Shown here piece after piece: positions 36,428 through 45,057 of a stretch of 64,000 nucleotides of DNA. The notes below the pieces were generated by a model. The model saw nothing but the letters and a program-made list of their open reading frames with translations, was not told the origin of the DNA and did not search any database. A program made the translations under genes and the position numbers. Positions within the stretch are counted from its first letter, which is position 1; every line of letters starts with the position of its first letter. Source of the DNA: JAJFJD01 sp965228975 (GTDB taxonomy: Bacteria; Pseudomonadota; Alphaproteobacteria; UBA8366); the NCBI GenBank assembly GCA_965228975.1, contig OZ245851.1, forward strand, positions 434,001-498,000, in the 5' to 3' direction.

Positions 36428-37495
36428 CTACGAAGATTGGCGCTGCGTGAGATCCGGCCAGAAGGCGTCCGCCCCTCGGGCCGCGACGCGGCGTCCGAGT
36501 TCCTCGGCCCATTGGCTCTCCGGTCCGAATTCCGGCCGCCAGGACCACAGCCGCCGGGTGGTGAAATGCAATGCATGCTCATAGGTAAAGCCGATCGCGC
36601 CGTGTACCTGATGGGCGATGGTCGTCGCGGTTTTCGCGGTCTCTCCGGCGATGATCTTGGCCGTCGCGACCTCGAATTGCGGATCGCCACGGTCGGCGGC
36701 GCGGCACGCGCTGGCGGCGGCAATGGTTGCCTGCGCCGATTGCGCGGCCAACTGCGCCAATTGGTGCTGGATCGATTGGAATTTCGAAATCGGTTGGCCG
36801 AACTGGGTCCGGTCCTGGGCGTATTGAACCGCTTCCGCGACGGCCCGTTCGACCGCGCCCGCCATTTGAACGGATCGGACAAGCGCGCCATAGAGCCGGA
36901 TCGGGTTCGTCGTGCCGGTCGAGGAGGCGGGACCGCCGATCTCCACCGGGGCGCCGTCGAACGTCAGCGTGTCGCGCGGCTCGCGTGCCATGTTGCGGTT
37001 GCCGGAAACGGTCGCGTCGGACGTTTTCGCCATCGCGATGCACGGCGCGCCGTCCTTCTCGGCCAGCAAGACGACGTGCCCGGCGGTGCTGCCCCAGGGT
37101 ACCGCCGTCAGCGTCCCGGACAACCGCCATGCGCCGCCGTCCGGCCGGACGTCGAGGTCGCCTGCGCCGGATATGTCGGCGAGGGTCATCGGACCGCCCG
37201 GAAGGTCCAATCCCGCCCCGCCGGCCAGCCAATTGGCCACGATGGTCTCGGCCAGCGGCACCGGCGCCGCCGAGTGGCCCGCGGCCTTCAGGATCACGAA
37301 GGTCTCGTCCCAGGATGCGCCGACCCCGCCCAGTTCTTCCGCCGACAGCGGATTGGTCAGGCCGTTCTCCTCCAAGGCCGACCATAATGCGTCGGGCCAG
37401 GTGCCGTTCTCGGCGTCGGTCAACACGTCGCGCGTGACCATGTCGCCGAACAGGCGCGTGACCGATTCTTCCAGGATGTCCTTGAGCTCGCTCAT
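36428..37495 (-). CDS. Acyl-CoA dehydrogenase family protein (second of a pair)
   Basis: A 355-residue ACAD-fold protein, shorter and less conserved than its neighbour. FAD-domain sequences are weak in the middle, while the C-terminal helical domain has DRTQFGQPISKFQSIQHQLA and HQVHGAIGFTYEHALH. Translationally coupled to the upstream ACAD gene by a four-base ATGA overlap. In known systems (for example actinobacterial steroid degradation) such pairs build alpha2beta2 enzymes in which one subunit is degenerate; that arrangement is inferred here. Confidence 0.85.
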   Translation of the reverse strand: MSELKDILEESVTRLFGDMVTRDVLTDAENGTWPDALWSALEENGLTNPLSAEELGGVGASWDETFVILKAAGHSAAPVPLAETIVANWLAGGAGLDLPGGPMTLADISGAGDLDVRPDGGAWRLSGTLTAVPWGSTAGHVVLLAEKDGAPCIAMAKTSDATVSGNRNMAREPRDTLTFDGAPVEIGGPASSTGTTNPIRLYGALVRSVQMAGAVERAVAEAVQYAQDRTQFGQPISKFQSIQHQLAQLAAQSAQATIAAASACRAADRGDPQFEVATAKIIAGETAKTATTIAHQVHGAIGFTYEHALHFTTRRLWSWRPEFGPESQWAEELGRRVAARGADAFWPDLTQRQSS

Positions 37496-38643
37496 CGCAG
37501 GCCGAGCCCCCGGGCGATGATGCCGCGGACGATTTCCCGTGTGCCGCCGCGCAGCGAGAAGGATACGGACGCCTGCGTGGCGTAGGCCAGCGATTCGTCG
37601 TAGTCGCTGGCGCCGTCCAGCATGGGTTGCGTGCCGAACAGGTCATGCGCGATGTGGGGAATCTCCTGCTCGAAGCTGACGCCCACTTCCTTGACCACGC
37701 TGCCTTGCAGCGCCGGATCCTTGCCGGCCTGCTGCATGCCCGCGACGGAGAGCGACATCTCGCGCAGGGTCGCGATTTGCGCCGCCATGCGGCCGATTCC
37801 TTCGGCGGTGCGCTCGCCCGGATCCTGCGTCGCTTCCCGTACCATCTGGGTGATCATCGGGAAGTTGCTCATATAGCGTTCCGGTCCGGCGCGTTCGAAG
37901 GCGAGTTCCGCGATCACCTGCTTCCAGCCGTCGCCCGGCGCGCCGACGATACTGTCATCCGGCAGGAAGGCGTCTTCGAAATGGACCTGATTGAAGTCGT
38001 GATCGCCGGTCAGGTTGTGGATCGGGCTGATCGTGATCCCCGGATTGTCGAGATCGATGAGGAATTGCGATAGGCCTTCGTGTTTCTTCTCGACCGTGCT
38101 GTCGGTACGGATCAGTCCGATCATGTATTGGCATTTATGGGCGTAGGAGGTCCAAACCTTCGTGCCGTTCACGACCCACCCGCCATCGACCTTTTCCGCC
38201 TTGGTTCGGACGGAGGCGAGATCGGAACCCGAATCCGGTTCGCTCATGCCGATGCAGAAGAATGCCTCGCCCCGGGCGATCTTGGGCAGCACTTTCCGGC
38301 GTTGTTCCTCGGTGCCGAATTCGAGGATCAGCGGCCCGCTCTGCCGGTCCGCGACCCAGTGCAATCCGACCGGGGCGCCCACGGCCAGCATCTCCTCGAC
38401 CATCACGTAGCGTTCGATCGCCGACCGTTCATGACCGCCGTATTCCTTCGGCCAGGTCATGCCGATCCAACCTCGTTCCCCCACCTTGCGGCTGAACGCC
38501 GGATCGCCGTGGACCCAGGACTTCGCGAGGATTCCTGCCGGATAGTCCTTGAGATTTTCCGCGAGGAACTCCCGTACTTCCTGGCGCAGCGTTTCCGTTT
38601 CGGGCGGAAGGTCGTTCGGTTCGAACTGCAACGGCGTCGTCAT
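37492..38643 (-). CDS. Acyl-CoA dehydrogenase family protein (first of a pair)
   Basis: A 383-residue flavin dehydrogenase for an acyl-CoA thioester. FAD-binding segments FFCIGMSEPDSGSDLASVRT and WVVNGTKVWTSYAHK are clear. At the C-terminal position where medium-chain enzymes have the catalytic Glu in YEGT it reads LRGGTREI, so the base is more likely the Glu in helix G (AELAFERAGPERY). Substrate unknown; members with this sequence style act on bulky or side-chain acyl-CoAs. Confidence 0.88.
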   Translation of the reverse strand: MTTPLQFEPNDLPPETETLRQEVREFLAENLKDYPAGILAKSWVHGDPAFSRKVGERGWIGMTWPKEYGGHERSAIERYVMVEEMLAVGAPVGLHWVADRQSGPLILEFGTEEQRRKVLPKIARGEAFFCIGMSEPDSGSDLASVRTKAEKVDGGWVVNGTKVWTSYAHKCQYMIGLIRTDSTVEKKHEGLSQFLIDLDNPGITISPIHNLTGDHDFNQVHFEDAFLPDDSIVGAPGDGWKQVIAELAFERAGPERYMSNFPMITQMVREATQDPGERTAEGIGRMAAQIATLREMSLSVAGMQQAGKDPALQGSVVKEVGVSFEQEIPHIAHDLFGTQPMLDGASDYDESLAYATQASVSFSLRGGTREIVRGIIARGLGLR

Positions 38644-38710
38644 GCGATCTTTCCTTGATCTGGGCGGGATTGCATTGTGCCGGATACTCTAACGAAATTA
38701 GGTCGGCGGC

Positions 38711-39475
38711 TCATGTGGGCAAAGGGATGCGCTCGAATGGCGCGGTGTCGGGCCGGCCGGCCGCAAACAGCCAGATATTCTCGACATTCTCGCTCGCCGC
38801 TTCGGGCGAGGCGAGGGCGATCAGACTGCTGGAAACCGTGCCGTAGCCGTAGTCGGTCACGATGCACATGGCGCCGCTGGTGCCGTGGCCGGGCGCACCA
38901 TACGGGTCCTGTAGGATCGCGGTCCAGCCGGACCAGTCTCCGGTGTCGGGATCGGGAACGGTGGCCGCTTCGAATTGCGGCAAATAGGTTTCGATCCGGC
39001 CATGCGAGGTGTCGTTCAGGTCCGCCGAGGTCAGCATCGAGATGCCCTCCGGTAGGGCCGTCATCTCCACGGTACGCGCACCGTCGCGGCTGCTCAGCCA
39101 GAAGGCGTCCCGATTGTCAGCGATCACCAGGTTGAAACTCCGATAAGCGGTAGGATCGAGCGCCGATAACGCCTCAGCGGCCTCCCGCGCGTCCGCATAG
39201 TCCAGAGCATCCAGCACGAGTTCGCCTCGGCTTCGCTTATCGTTCGCCGGTCCCAGCGATCCCTCCCGGTTCAGCACCGCCGCCGTCACGCCGGTGGCGT
39301 TCCAGCCGAGCCAGGTGCCGCCGGCCAGTCGATCGCGTCCGGCGATCACGTCGGGGCGGTCGGACCAATGCGGCCCGGGAGGGTCCCAGGGCCGGTCCAA
39401 CATCTCATCTCGATTTGCGGCGATCAGCACGGGCCAGCGGTGGCCGGTACGGCGGAGAAGGGTCACTGTGCACAT
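38711..39475 (-). CDS. NRDE/TANGO2 family protein
   Basis: A 254-residue protein of the NRDE (Ntn-hydrolase-like, TANGO2) family. It begins MCTVTLLRR, with Cys2 in the position of an N-terminal nucleophile, and has the family motif ANRDEMLDRPWDPP about 25 residues later. The role of the bacterial members is not established. The reading frame continues upstream to 39541 but the Met-Cys start is conserved in the family. No partner gene in the same direction. Confidence 0.82.
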   Translation of the reverse strand: MCTVTLLRRTGHRWPVLIAANRDEMLDRPWDPPGPHWSDRPDVIAGRDRLAGGTWLGWNATGVTAAVLNREGSLGPANDKRSRGELVLDALDYADAREAAEALSALDPTAYRSFNLVIADNRDAFWLSSRDGARTVEMTALPEGISMLTSADLNDTSHGRIETYLPQFEAATVPDPDTGDWSGWTAILQDPYGAPGHGTSGAMCIVTDYGYGTVSSSLIALASPEAASENVENIWLFAAGRPDTAPFERIPLPT

Positions 39476-39616
39476 TTCGGACCTCGCATAGCATAGAAAT
39501 GTCGCGGGCGCGAAACCCCGGGATATGGAAAATCGGTGCAAAGATGGTTATATGCAGTTAAAGAGATGTCCCGGCGGTATGCGCCAACGGAGCCCCAAGA
39601 AGTAAGGTAGGTTGAT

Positions 39617-39940
39617 ATGACCCAGTTCAATGATCGCGAAAAGGCGTTTGAAGCGAAATTCCAACGAGATCAAGAGCTTCAGTTCAAGGTGAAGGCGCGA
39701 CGCAACCGATTGTTGGGGTTGTGGGCCGCGGAACAGATCGGGCTCGATGGTAAGGACGCCGAAGCTTACGCGAAGGATGTCGTCGCGTCGGATTTCGACG
39801 AACCGGGCGATGACGATGTGTTGCGGAAGGTTGTCGCAGACCTACAGGGCAAGGGTGCCGATGCGGACGAAAAGGCGGTTCGGAAGCAGATGGCCGTATT
39901 GTTCGAAACGGCGAAGCAACAGCTCGCCGAAGACGCCTAG
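39617..39940 (+). CDS. F1F0-ATPase inhibitor subunit zeta (DUF1476)
   Basis: A 107-residue helical protein. The start FNDREKAFEAKFQRDQELQ and KARRNRLLGLWAAEQIG are hallmarks of DUF1476, whose Paracoccus member is the zeta subunit that blocks ATP hydrolysis by F1 by inserting its N-terminus. The family is essentially alphaproteobacterial, which supports the taxonomic reading. It is not next to ATPase genes, as usual. Confidence 0.9.
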   Translation: MTQFNDREKAFEAKFQRDQELQFKVKARRNRLLGLWAAEQIGLDGKDAEAYAKDVVASDFDEPGDDDVLRKVVADLQGKGADADEKAVRKQMAVLFETAKQQLAEDA

Positions 39941-39972
39941 TGGACCTGATCGGCGCGGGATTCTCCCGGCAC

Positions 39973-41895
39973 TTACGGCGTTCGCTTGTTGAAACTTTCC
40001 GGCCGTAGCAGCGATCTGTCCTTTTTCGCTGACTTCTTCGCTTCCTGCGTTCGATGCGGAATCGACAAAGCAATTTGGTGATAGGCGTGGGCGCGGCCTG
40101 ACGGGTGGCTAATTTTACGGGCCGCGCGCAGCGCCAACGGTCCTTGACCGCGTTTCACGGCAGCAACCGCCACAGCCGTGAGCGCTTTGTATTTCGGCAG
40201 ATCGCGGATTTCGGCCCGCGTTACCGAAACATCGGGGTCTGCGGAAAGGCCGTCCGGAATTCGCGCGGCCGTATCGAAGGCCAGAAGCAATTCGCCGATG
40301 TCGAGTTGGGCGCGCGCGATCTGGTTCAAAAGTTCGGGGAATACTTCCTGATCCTTGCTGAACCAGGCGATGCGCCACGCAAGTCCCAGTGACCGTTCGG
40401 CGGCTTCTTTCTTGTCTTCGCGAATTTCGGCCTGTGCGATACGAGTCATCACGGGAACCTTGAGCGGCTTGTCCGGAATGATCCGCAAATTGTCGGCGAT
40501 CTGCAGCAGGATTTCATCCCGGTTGGGCGTATTCCCGATCTCGGTGAGCACCTCGCGGACGAGCGGTATCGCGTCGATCAACATTTCCGGTTTGGGGGCG
40601 ACGCCGGTTGGCGCAAGGGCCTTGCCCAACAGTTCAGCGCCTGCGGCGCGACTGCCCAGCTTCGCGCGGTGCCGGGCGGCGTGCGCGAAGAGTTGCGCGC
40701 GCATGCCGACGTTCGGGATGTAGTCCACAAGCTTGAGCGCTTCCTCCGGCTTGTCCATTTCCAGAAGGACTTTTCCCATCGCGAACATCATGCCCTGTTG
40801 ATACTTCTTGTCCTTCACCTGCCCGATCGCCGTGAAGGCATCGGCAAGCCGGCCCGCGCGGGTTTGCTCCTTGATGATGTGCGTCAGCAGGTCGCGTTTG
40901 ACCAATGGGTCGGTGATCGCCTCGAGGTCCTGGAGCGCGAGGAAGAAGAGCGGCGCCGCCCCTTCGATCGACCCGTTCATGGCGATGGCCCGAGCGATCG
41001 ACGCCAACGTCCGGGCGTGTTCCGTCTCTTGCTTGAGGGACCGCAGGATGTTCATCGCGCGGACGGTATTGCCGGCATCCACGAATGCCGCGGCAAGGCT
41101 CGCCAGCAGTTTCGTATGGTCGCCGATCCGGACCTGATGAAGATAGCGATAGGCGTATTCGAGCGTTTTGATCGCAAGGGGCTTTTGTTTATGGTTCGCC
41201 ATCGCCTGCGCCACACGCAGCAGCAGGCGGACACGTTCCGCACGCCCCGCTTGGATTTCCTTCGCTTCCGAAAAAGCCAGCAAGAACGTGGTTCGGGCAT
41301 CCTTTGAGGTACTGGGAATCGGCGAGCCAGCTTGCATCCGCGCCAGTCCTAGGAGTTTATCGACGCGCTCGACCGGTTCGGGAATGCGTTTCGCCGTTCG
41401 CCGTGCACCCGTGAAATCAGCGTATTCCGCCTGTCGTTGACTGATTAGGCTAAGGACGTGGCCCTTGTCCCGTCCCTCGATATCGTCGCTGATAAGCTTC
41501 GAGGCGTCACGGAGGATGCTGCGCGCCCTTGAGATGCCGTTTTTTTTGAGTTCGTATCCGGCGAAATGAACGAGCGCGTGCGCCTTCCAGAGCGGCGTGC
41601 TGATGACCTTGAAGTCGATTTGTGCGTCCTTGATCCGGCCATGTTTCAGGAAGGCGCCGACGATTCCGGATAAGGCTTCACCCTGGTCCTCCGGATCGCT
41701 CAAGGCGATGGCCGCAATTCGCAATTGCGTCAGGATATCCTGCCGGACGGCTTCGGTGACGGGATCGACCGCGGCCTTTCCCTCATTTACCGCCGGCTTC
41801 GGCGATGTCGAGGGGATGTCTTCGGCGCCCATCGCCGCGCCCGCCACGCTAAGCAGCAAGGCCGGCAGAAACAGCAGCGCCGGGCGCACCATCAT
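39973..41895 (-). CDS. Exported helical-repeat protein of unknown function
   Basis: A 640-residue protein with a Sec signal peptide (hydrophobic LLFLPALLLSVAGAAMG, then cleavage before AED). The remainder is a long array of paired helices with recurring A-x-x-x-IA-x-A and G-x-x-x-x-A spacing (for example LASIARAIAMNGSIEGA, LGLARMQAG), consistent with a TPR-like solenoid, and ends in a basic tail. I do not recognise the family. It follows purB with a six-base gap on the same strand, so it is probably co-expressed with it although its product would be periplasmic. Confidence 0.65.
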   Translation of the reverse strand: MMVRPALLFLPALLLSVAGAAMGAEDIPSTSPKPAVNEGKAAVDPVTEAVRQDILTQLRIAAIALSDPEDQGEALSGIVGAFLKHGRIKDAQIDFKVISTPLWKAHALVHFAGYELKKNGISRARSILRDASKLISDDIEGRDKGHVLSLISQRQAEYADFTGARRTAKRIPEPVERVDKLLGLARMQAGSPIPSTSKDARTTFLLAFSEAKEIQAGRAERVRLLLRVAQAMANHKQKPLAIKTLEYAYRYLHQVRIGDHTKLLASLAAAFVDAGNTVRAMNILRSLKQETEHARTLASIARAIAMNGSIEGAAPLFFLALQDLEAITDPLVKRDLLTHIIKEQTRAGRLADAFTAIGQVKDKKYQQGMMFAMGKVLLEMDKPEEALKLVDYIPNVGMRAQLFAHAARHRAKLGSRAAGAELLGKALAPTGVAPKPEMLIDAIPLVREVLTEIGNTPNRDEILLQIADNLRIIPDKPLKVPVMTRIAQAEIREDKKEAAERSLGLAWRIAWFSKDQEVFPELLNQIARAQLDIGELLLAFDTAARIPDGLSADPDVSVTRAEIRDLPKYKALTAVAVAAVKRGQGPLALRAARKISHPSGRAHAYHQIALSIPHRTQEAKKSAKKDRSLLRPESFNKRTP

Positions 41896-41901
41896 GGTCT
41901 C

Positions 41902-43215
41902 CTACGAAGACCCGAACACGCGGGTGAAGATCGTATCCACGTGTTTCGTGTGATAGCCCATGTCGAACAGTCCTTCGAGTTCGTCTTGCGCCAGGTATTC
42001 CGCGATTTCCCGATCTCCTTTCAGGAGATTCAGAAAGGCGCCGTTGCCGTGCCAGACGTCCATCGCGTTCCGCTGAACCGCTTTATAGGCGCTTTCGCGG
42101 CTCATGCCCTTCTGCGTCAGGGCGAGCAGCACGCGTTGCGAATTATGCAGTCCGCCGAGTTTCTCCAGATTGGCCTTCATTGCGTCCGGGTAGACCAACA
42201 GTTTCTCGACCACGCCGGTCAGGCGCGCCAACGCGAAATCCAGGTTGACGGTGGTGTCTGGTCCGATGACCCGTTCCACTGAGGAATGCGAGATGTCGCG
42301 CTCGTGCCAGACGGCGACATTCTCCAGCGCAGGCGTCACGGCCGAGCGGACGAGACGAGCGAGACCGCAGAGGTTCTCGGTCAGCACCGGATTGCGCTTA
42401 TGCGGCATCGCGGACGATCCTTTTTGACCGGGCGCGAAATACTCCTCCGCTTCGCGTAGCTCGGTGCGCTGCAAATGCCGGACTTCGGTTGCCAGCCGCT
42501 CGATTGCAGACGCGATGACGCCCAATGTCGCGAAAAAGGCCGCGTGCCGGTCGCGCGGGATGATCTGTGTCGAGACAGGTTCGGCCTGCAACCCCAGCTT
42601 CTCGGCAACATGTACCTCGACCTCCGGGTCGATATTGGCGAAGGTGCCGACCGCGCCGGAGATCGCGCAGGTGGCGATTTCCGCGCGGGCGACTTCCAGG
42701 CGGTCGCGGCAACGGGCGAATTCCGCATAATGGCCTGCGAGCTTGACGCCGAAGGTCGTTGGCTCCGCGTGGATGCCGTGGCTGCGGCCGATGCACACGG
42801 TGAGTTTGTGTTCGCGCGCCCGCGTCTCGATCGCATCCAGAAGCTTCGTCAGATCGGCGAGCAGGATGTCCGCTGCCTGCTTCATTTGCACCGCGAGGCA
42901 GGTATCGAGCACGTCCGACGACGTCATGCCCTGATGGACGAAACGCGCCTCGTCGCCGACATGTTCGGCCAGCTCGGTCAGGAAGGCGATGACGTCATGA
43001 TGCGTCTCGCGTTCGATCTCGTCGATGCGGGCGATCCGGTCGGCGGTGTAGCTCTTGTCTCCGCGCTGCCAAACCGCTTCCGCCGCTGCCGTGGGAATGA
43101 CCCCGAGTTTGGCCTGCGCGTCGCAGGCATGGGCCTCGATCTCGAACCAAATGCGAAATCGGTTGGCCGGTTCCCATATCGCCGCCATTTCCGGACGGCT
43201 GTAGCGTGGAATCAT
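41902..43215 (-). CDS. purB: Adenylosuccinate lyase
   Basis: Catalyses two fumarate-releasing steps of purine synthesis (SAICAR and adenylosuccinate cleavage). 437 residues with TSSDVLDT, the His-containing GRSHGIHAEP, and the superfamily signature GSSAMPHKRNP. Complete and typical. Separated by about 6 kb from the main purine operon. Confidence 0.96.
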   Translation of the reverse strand: MIPRYSRPEMAAIWEPANRFRIWFEIEAHACDAQAKLGVIPTAAAEAVWQRGDKSYTADRIARIDEIERETHHDVIAFLTELAEHVGDEARFVHQGMTSSDVLDTCLAVQMKQAADILLADLTKLLDAIETRAREHKLTVCIGRSHGIHAEPTTFGVKLAGHYAEFARCRDRLEVARAEIATCAISGAVGTFANIDPEVEVHVAEKLGLQAEPVSTQIIPRDRHAAFFATLGVIASAIERLATEVRHLQRTELREAEEYFAPGQKGSSAMPHKRNPVLTENLCGLARLVRSAVTPALENVAVWHERDISHSSVERVIGPDTTVNLDFALARLTGVVEKLLVYPDAMKANLEKLGGLHNSQRVLLALTQKGMSRESAYKAVQRNAMDVWHGNGAFLNLLKGDREIAEYLAQDELEGLFDMGYHTKHVDTIFTRVFGSS

Positions 43216-43355
43216 CTAGGCATTCTCTTGCGTCATGTGCGGATGGCCATGGTTATGCCAGAGCCTGCCGGACTTGCAAAGCACTCATCCGATGTTTGCG
43301 CAGGCCCGCTAACGTCCTAATATTCAAGCGGAAGCCGTGAACAAAGGATTAACCG

Positions 43356-44090
43356 ATGACCGTGTTGAGCGACGCCGACATTCAGGCCTGCCGAATCGAT
43401 CTGGCCGCCGCCTTTCGCTGGGCCGTGCGCCATGGCCTGAACGAGGGCATCTGCAATCACTTCAGCATGGACGTGGGCGGTGACCGGTTCCTGGTCAATC
43501 CATGGGGCTGGCATTGGTCGGAACTTACCGCATCGAGTCTGCTGCTCGCGGATTTCGACGGCACCGTGCTGGACGGGGAGGGTGATATCGAACCCACAGC
43601 CTTCTACATTCATAGCCGGATGCACAAGGCCTGCCCGCAGGCTCGCGTCATCCTGCACACGCATATGCCGTATGCGACGGCGCTGACCATGGTCGAAGGC
43701 GGACGAATCGAACCGTGCGAGCAAAAGGCGATCCGGCTGGCGCAGGCGACCGCCTATGACGACGACTACAATGGGATCGCGCTCGACAACGACGAAGGCG
43801 ACCGCATGGCGGCGGCGCTCGGCGACAAGCGTATCCTCTTCCTGGCGAGCCACGGGATCATCGTGACCCACCGCAGCGTCGCCGAGGCCTATGACGATCT
43901 CTACTATCTGGAGCGCGCCTGCCAGGTGCAGGTTCTGGCGCGGCAGACCGGCCTGCCGCTGCGGAAACTGCCGGGGCAGGTGTTGACGCGAACGCAGCGC
44001 CAATCGTCCGGCGACCGTACCAGCGCACCGATGCATTTCGCCTCGCTCAAGCGCGTGCTCGACCGGGAAGAGCCTGATTACGCTTCGTAG
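43356..44090 (+). CDS. Class II aldolase/adducin family protein (first copy)
   Basis: A 244-residue zinc-dependent aldolase-fold protein. Metal ligands are visible as HTHMP (two His) and the later His in LASHGIIVTH. Family members cleave sugar phosphates (fuculose, ribulose) or decarboxylate dihydroxy aromatic acids. It resembles the product of 46157-46942, including the closing LKRVLDREEPDY pattern. Substrate unknown. Confidence 0.8.
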   Translation: MTVLSDADIQACRIDLAAAFRWAVRHGLNEGICNHFSMDVGGDRFLVNPWGWHWSELTASSLLLADFDGTVLDGEGDIEPTAFYIHSRMHKACPQARVILHTHMPYATALTMVEGGRIEPCEQKAIRLAQATAYDDDYNGIALDNDEGDRMAAALGDKRILFLASHGIIVTHRSVAEAYDDLYYLERACQVQVLARQTGLPLRKLPGQVLTRTQRQSSGDRTSAPMHFASLKRVLDREEPDYAS

Positions 44091-44159
44091 AGCCACCTCT
44101 GGACGAATGGCCCCAGGCCCATTAAGTCTTTAAGAGGAAGATATTGGTAGGACGCGTCA

Positions 44160-44318
44160 ATGCTACGGCAATCGGTGAAATTCGGCGGTTTGGGAGTGCT
44201 TGCGGGGGTCGTCGCGATCGCCGCCTTCGTGCTGCTGAACATGAATGTCGCCGGATTCGCCGCAAGCATGGAATCCACCCAAGGCTCGGTCTACCTCAGC
44301 AGCCATTTCTGTTTCTGA
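44160..44318 (+). CDS. Small single-span membrane protein, 52 residues
   Basis: ATG at 44160 with GGTAGGAC upstream opens a 52-codon frame ending in TGA. The product has a short basic N-terminus (MLRQSVKFGG), one hydrophobic segment of about 18 residues (LGVLAGVVAIAAFVLL) and a polar tail ending SSHFCF. No family recognised. It lies in the 240 bp gap between an aldolase-family gene and the convergent SCO gene, where an additional gene is otherwise absent. Reality as a gene rests on start context and composition only. Confidence 0.45.
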   Translation: MLRQSVKFGGLGVLAGVVAIAAFVLLNMNVAGFAASMESTQGSVYLSSHFCF

Positions 44319-44326
44319 TCGCCCGG

Positions 44327-44950
44327 TCATACCTCGCCCGCTTTTTTCAGCGCCGTGCGGATTTTTGCCGCCATCGCATCCGGCCCGATATTGGGCGGGA
44401 CGACGGTCAGGAAGTTCCCGTCGCGCCCCATCAGATATGACAATGCGGAGTGGTCCATCTGATAGGAGTCGCCGGATTTGGCGTCGACCTTGCGGTAGGA
44501 CACGCCGAACACCTTGGCCGCCTGGGCGACCTGTTCCGGCGTTCCGGTCAGTCCGATCATCGTGTCGCTGAAATGGGTGACATAGCCCTTCAATAGCTCG
44601 ACGGTATCGCGCTCCGGATCGATCGAGATGAAGATGGGCTGAATCTTCTTGCCGAGGGGACCGAGCCGGTCGAGCGCCTGCATCGTATCGATCAAATGGG
44701 TCGGGCAGATGTCGGGGCAGAATGTGTAGCCGAAATAGATCAGGGTCGGCTGGCCCTTGAGCTTGTTCTGGGTGAAGGGCCTGCCGGTGTGATCGGTCAG
44801 GATGAACGCGCCGCCCGGCTCGCGGGTGACGAAGGGCAGGCTGAGGTCTAGGCCGGCGCGGTCCGCGATCGTAAGCCCCAGCCAGACCGTGCCACCGAAT
44901 CCGACGGCAAAAACCAGTCCCGCAAAGGAAAGACGCAGAAATCTATTCAT
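44327..44950 (-). CDS. SCO1/SenC family copper protein
   Basis: A membrane-anchored thioredoxin-fold protein of 207 residues that helps load copper into cytochrome c oxidase CuA or protects against oxidants. An N-terminal anchor (LSFAGLVFAVGFGGTVWLG) precedes the domain; the copper site is CPDIC plus the distal His in MDHSALSYL. Oxidase genes are not in the window. Confidence 0.9.
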   Translation of the reverse strand: MNRFLRLSFAGLVFAVGFGGTVWLGLTIADRAGLDLSLPFVTREPGGAFILTDHTGRPFTQNKLKGQPTLIYFGYTFCPDICPTHLIDTMQALDRLGPLGKKIQPIFISIDPERDTVELLKGYVTHFSDTMIGLTGTPEQVAQAAKVFGVSYRKVDAKSGDSYQMDHSALSYLMGRDGNFLTVVPPNIGPDAMAAKIRTALKKAGEV

Positions 44951-45057
44951 TTGGCATTTACGACCAAGCGATCATCGACCGTGATTTGCCGGCCGGTCTT
45001 CAACTATGATCTAACGCGACAATGGCGGAAAACCAATACCGACGGCGGAGATCGATC

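Noticed and set aside
36291..36584. 97-codon plus-strand frame starting in the purC upstream spacer
   Set aside because: More than half lies opposite the acyl-CoA dehydrogenase gene and no ribosome site or domain is seen.
44144..44440. 98-codon plus-strand frame across the gap before the SCO gene
   Set aside because: It runs into the convergent SCO gene and its product is Arg-rich and featureless. The overlapping 52-codon frame at 44160 is the better candidate in this gap.
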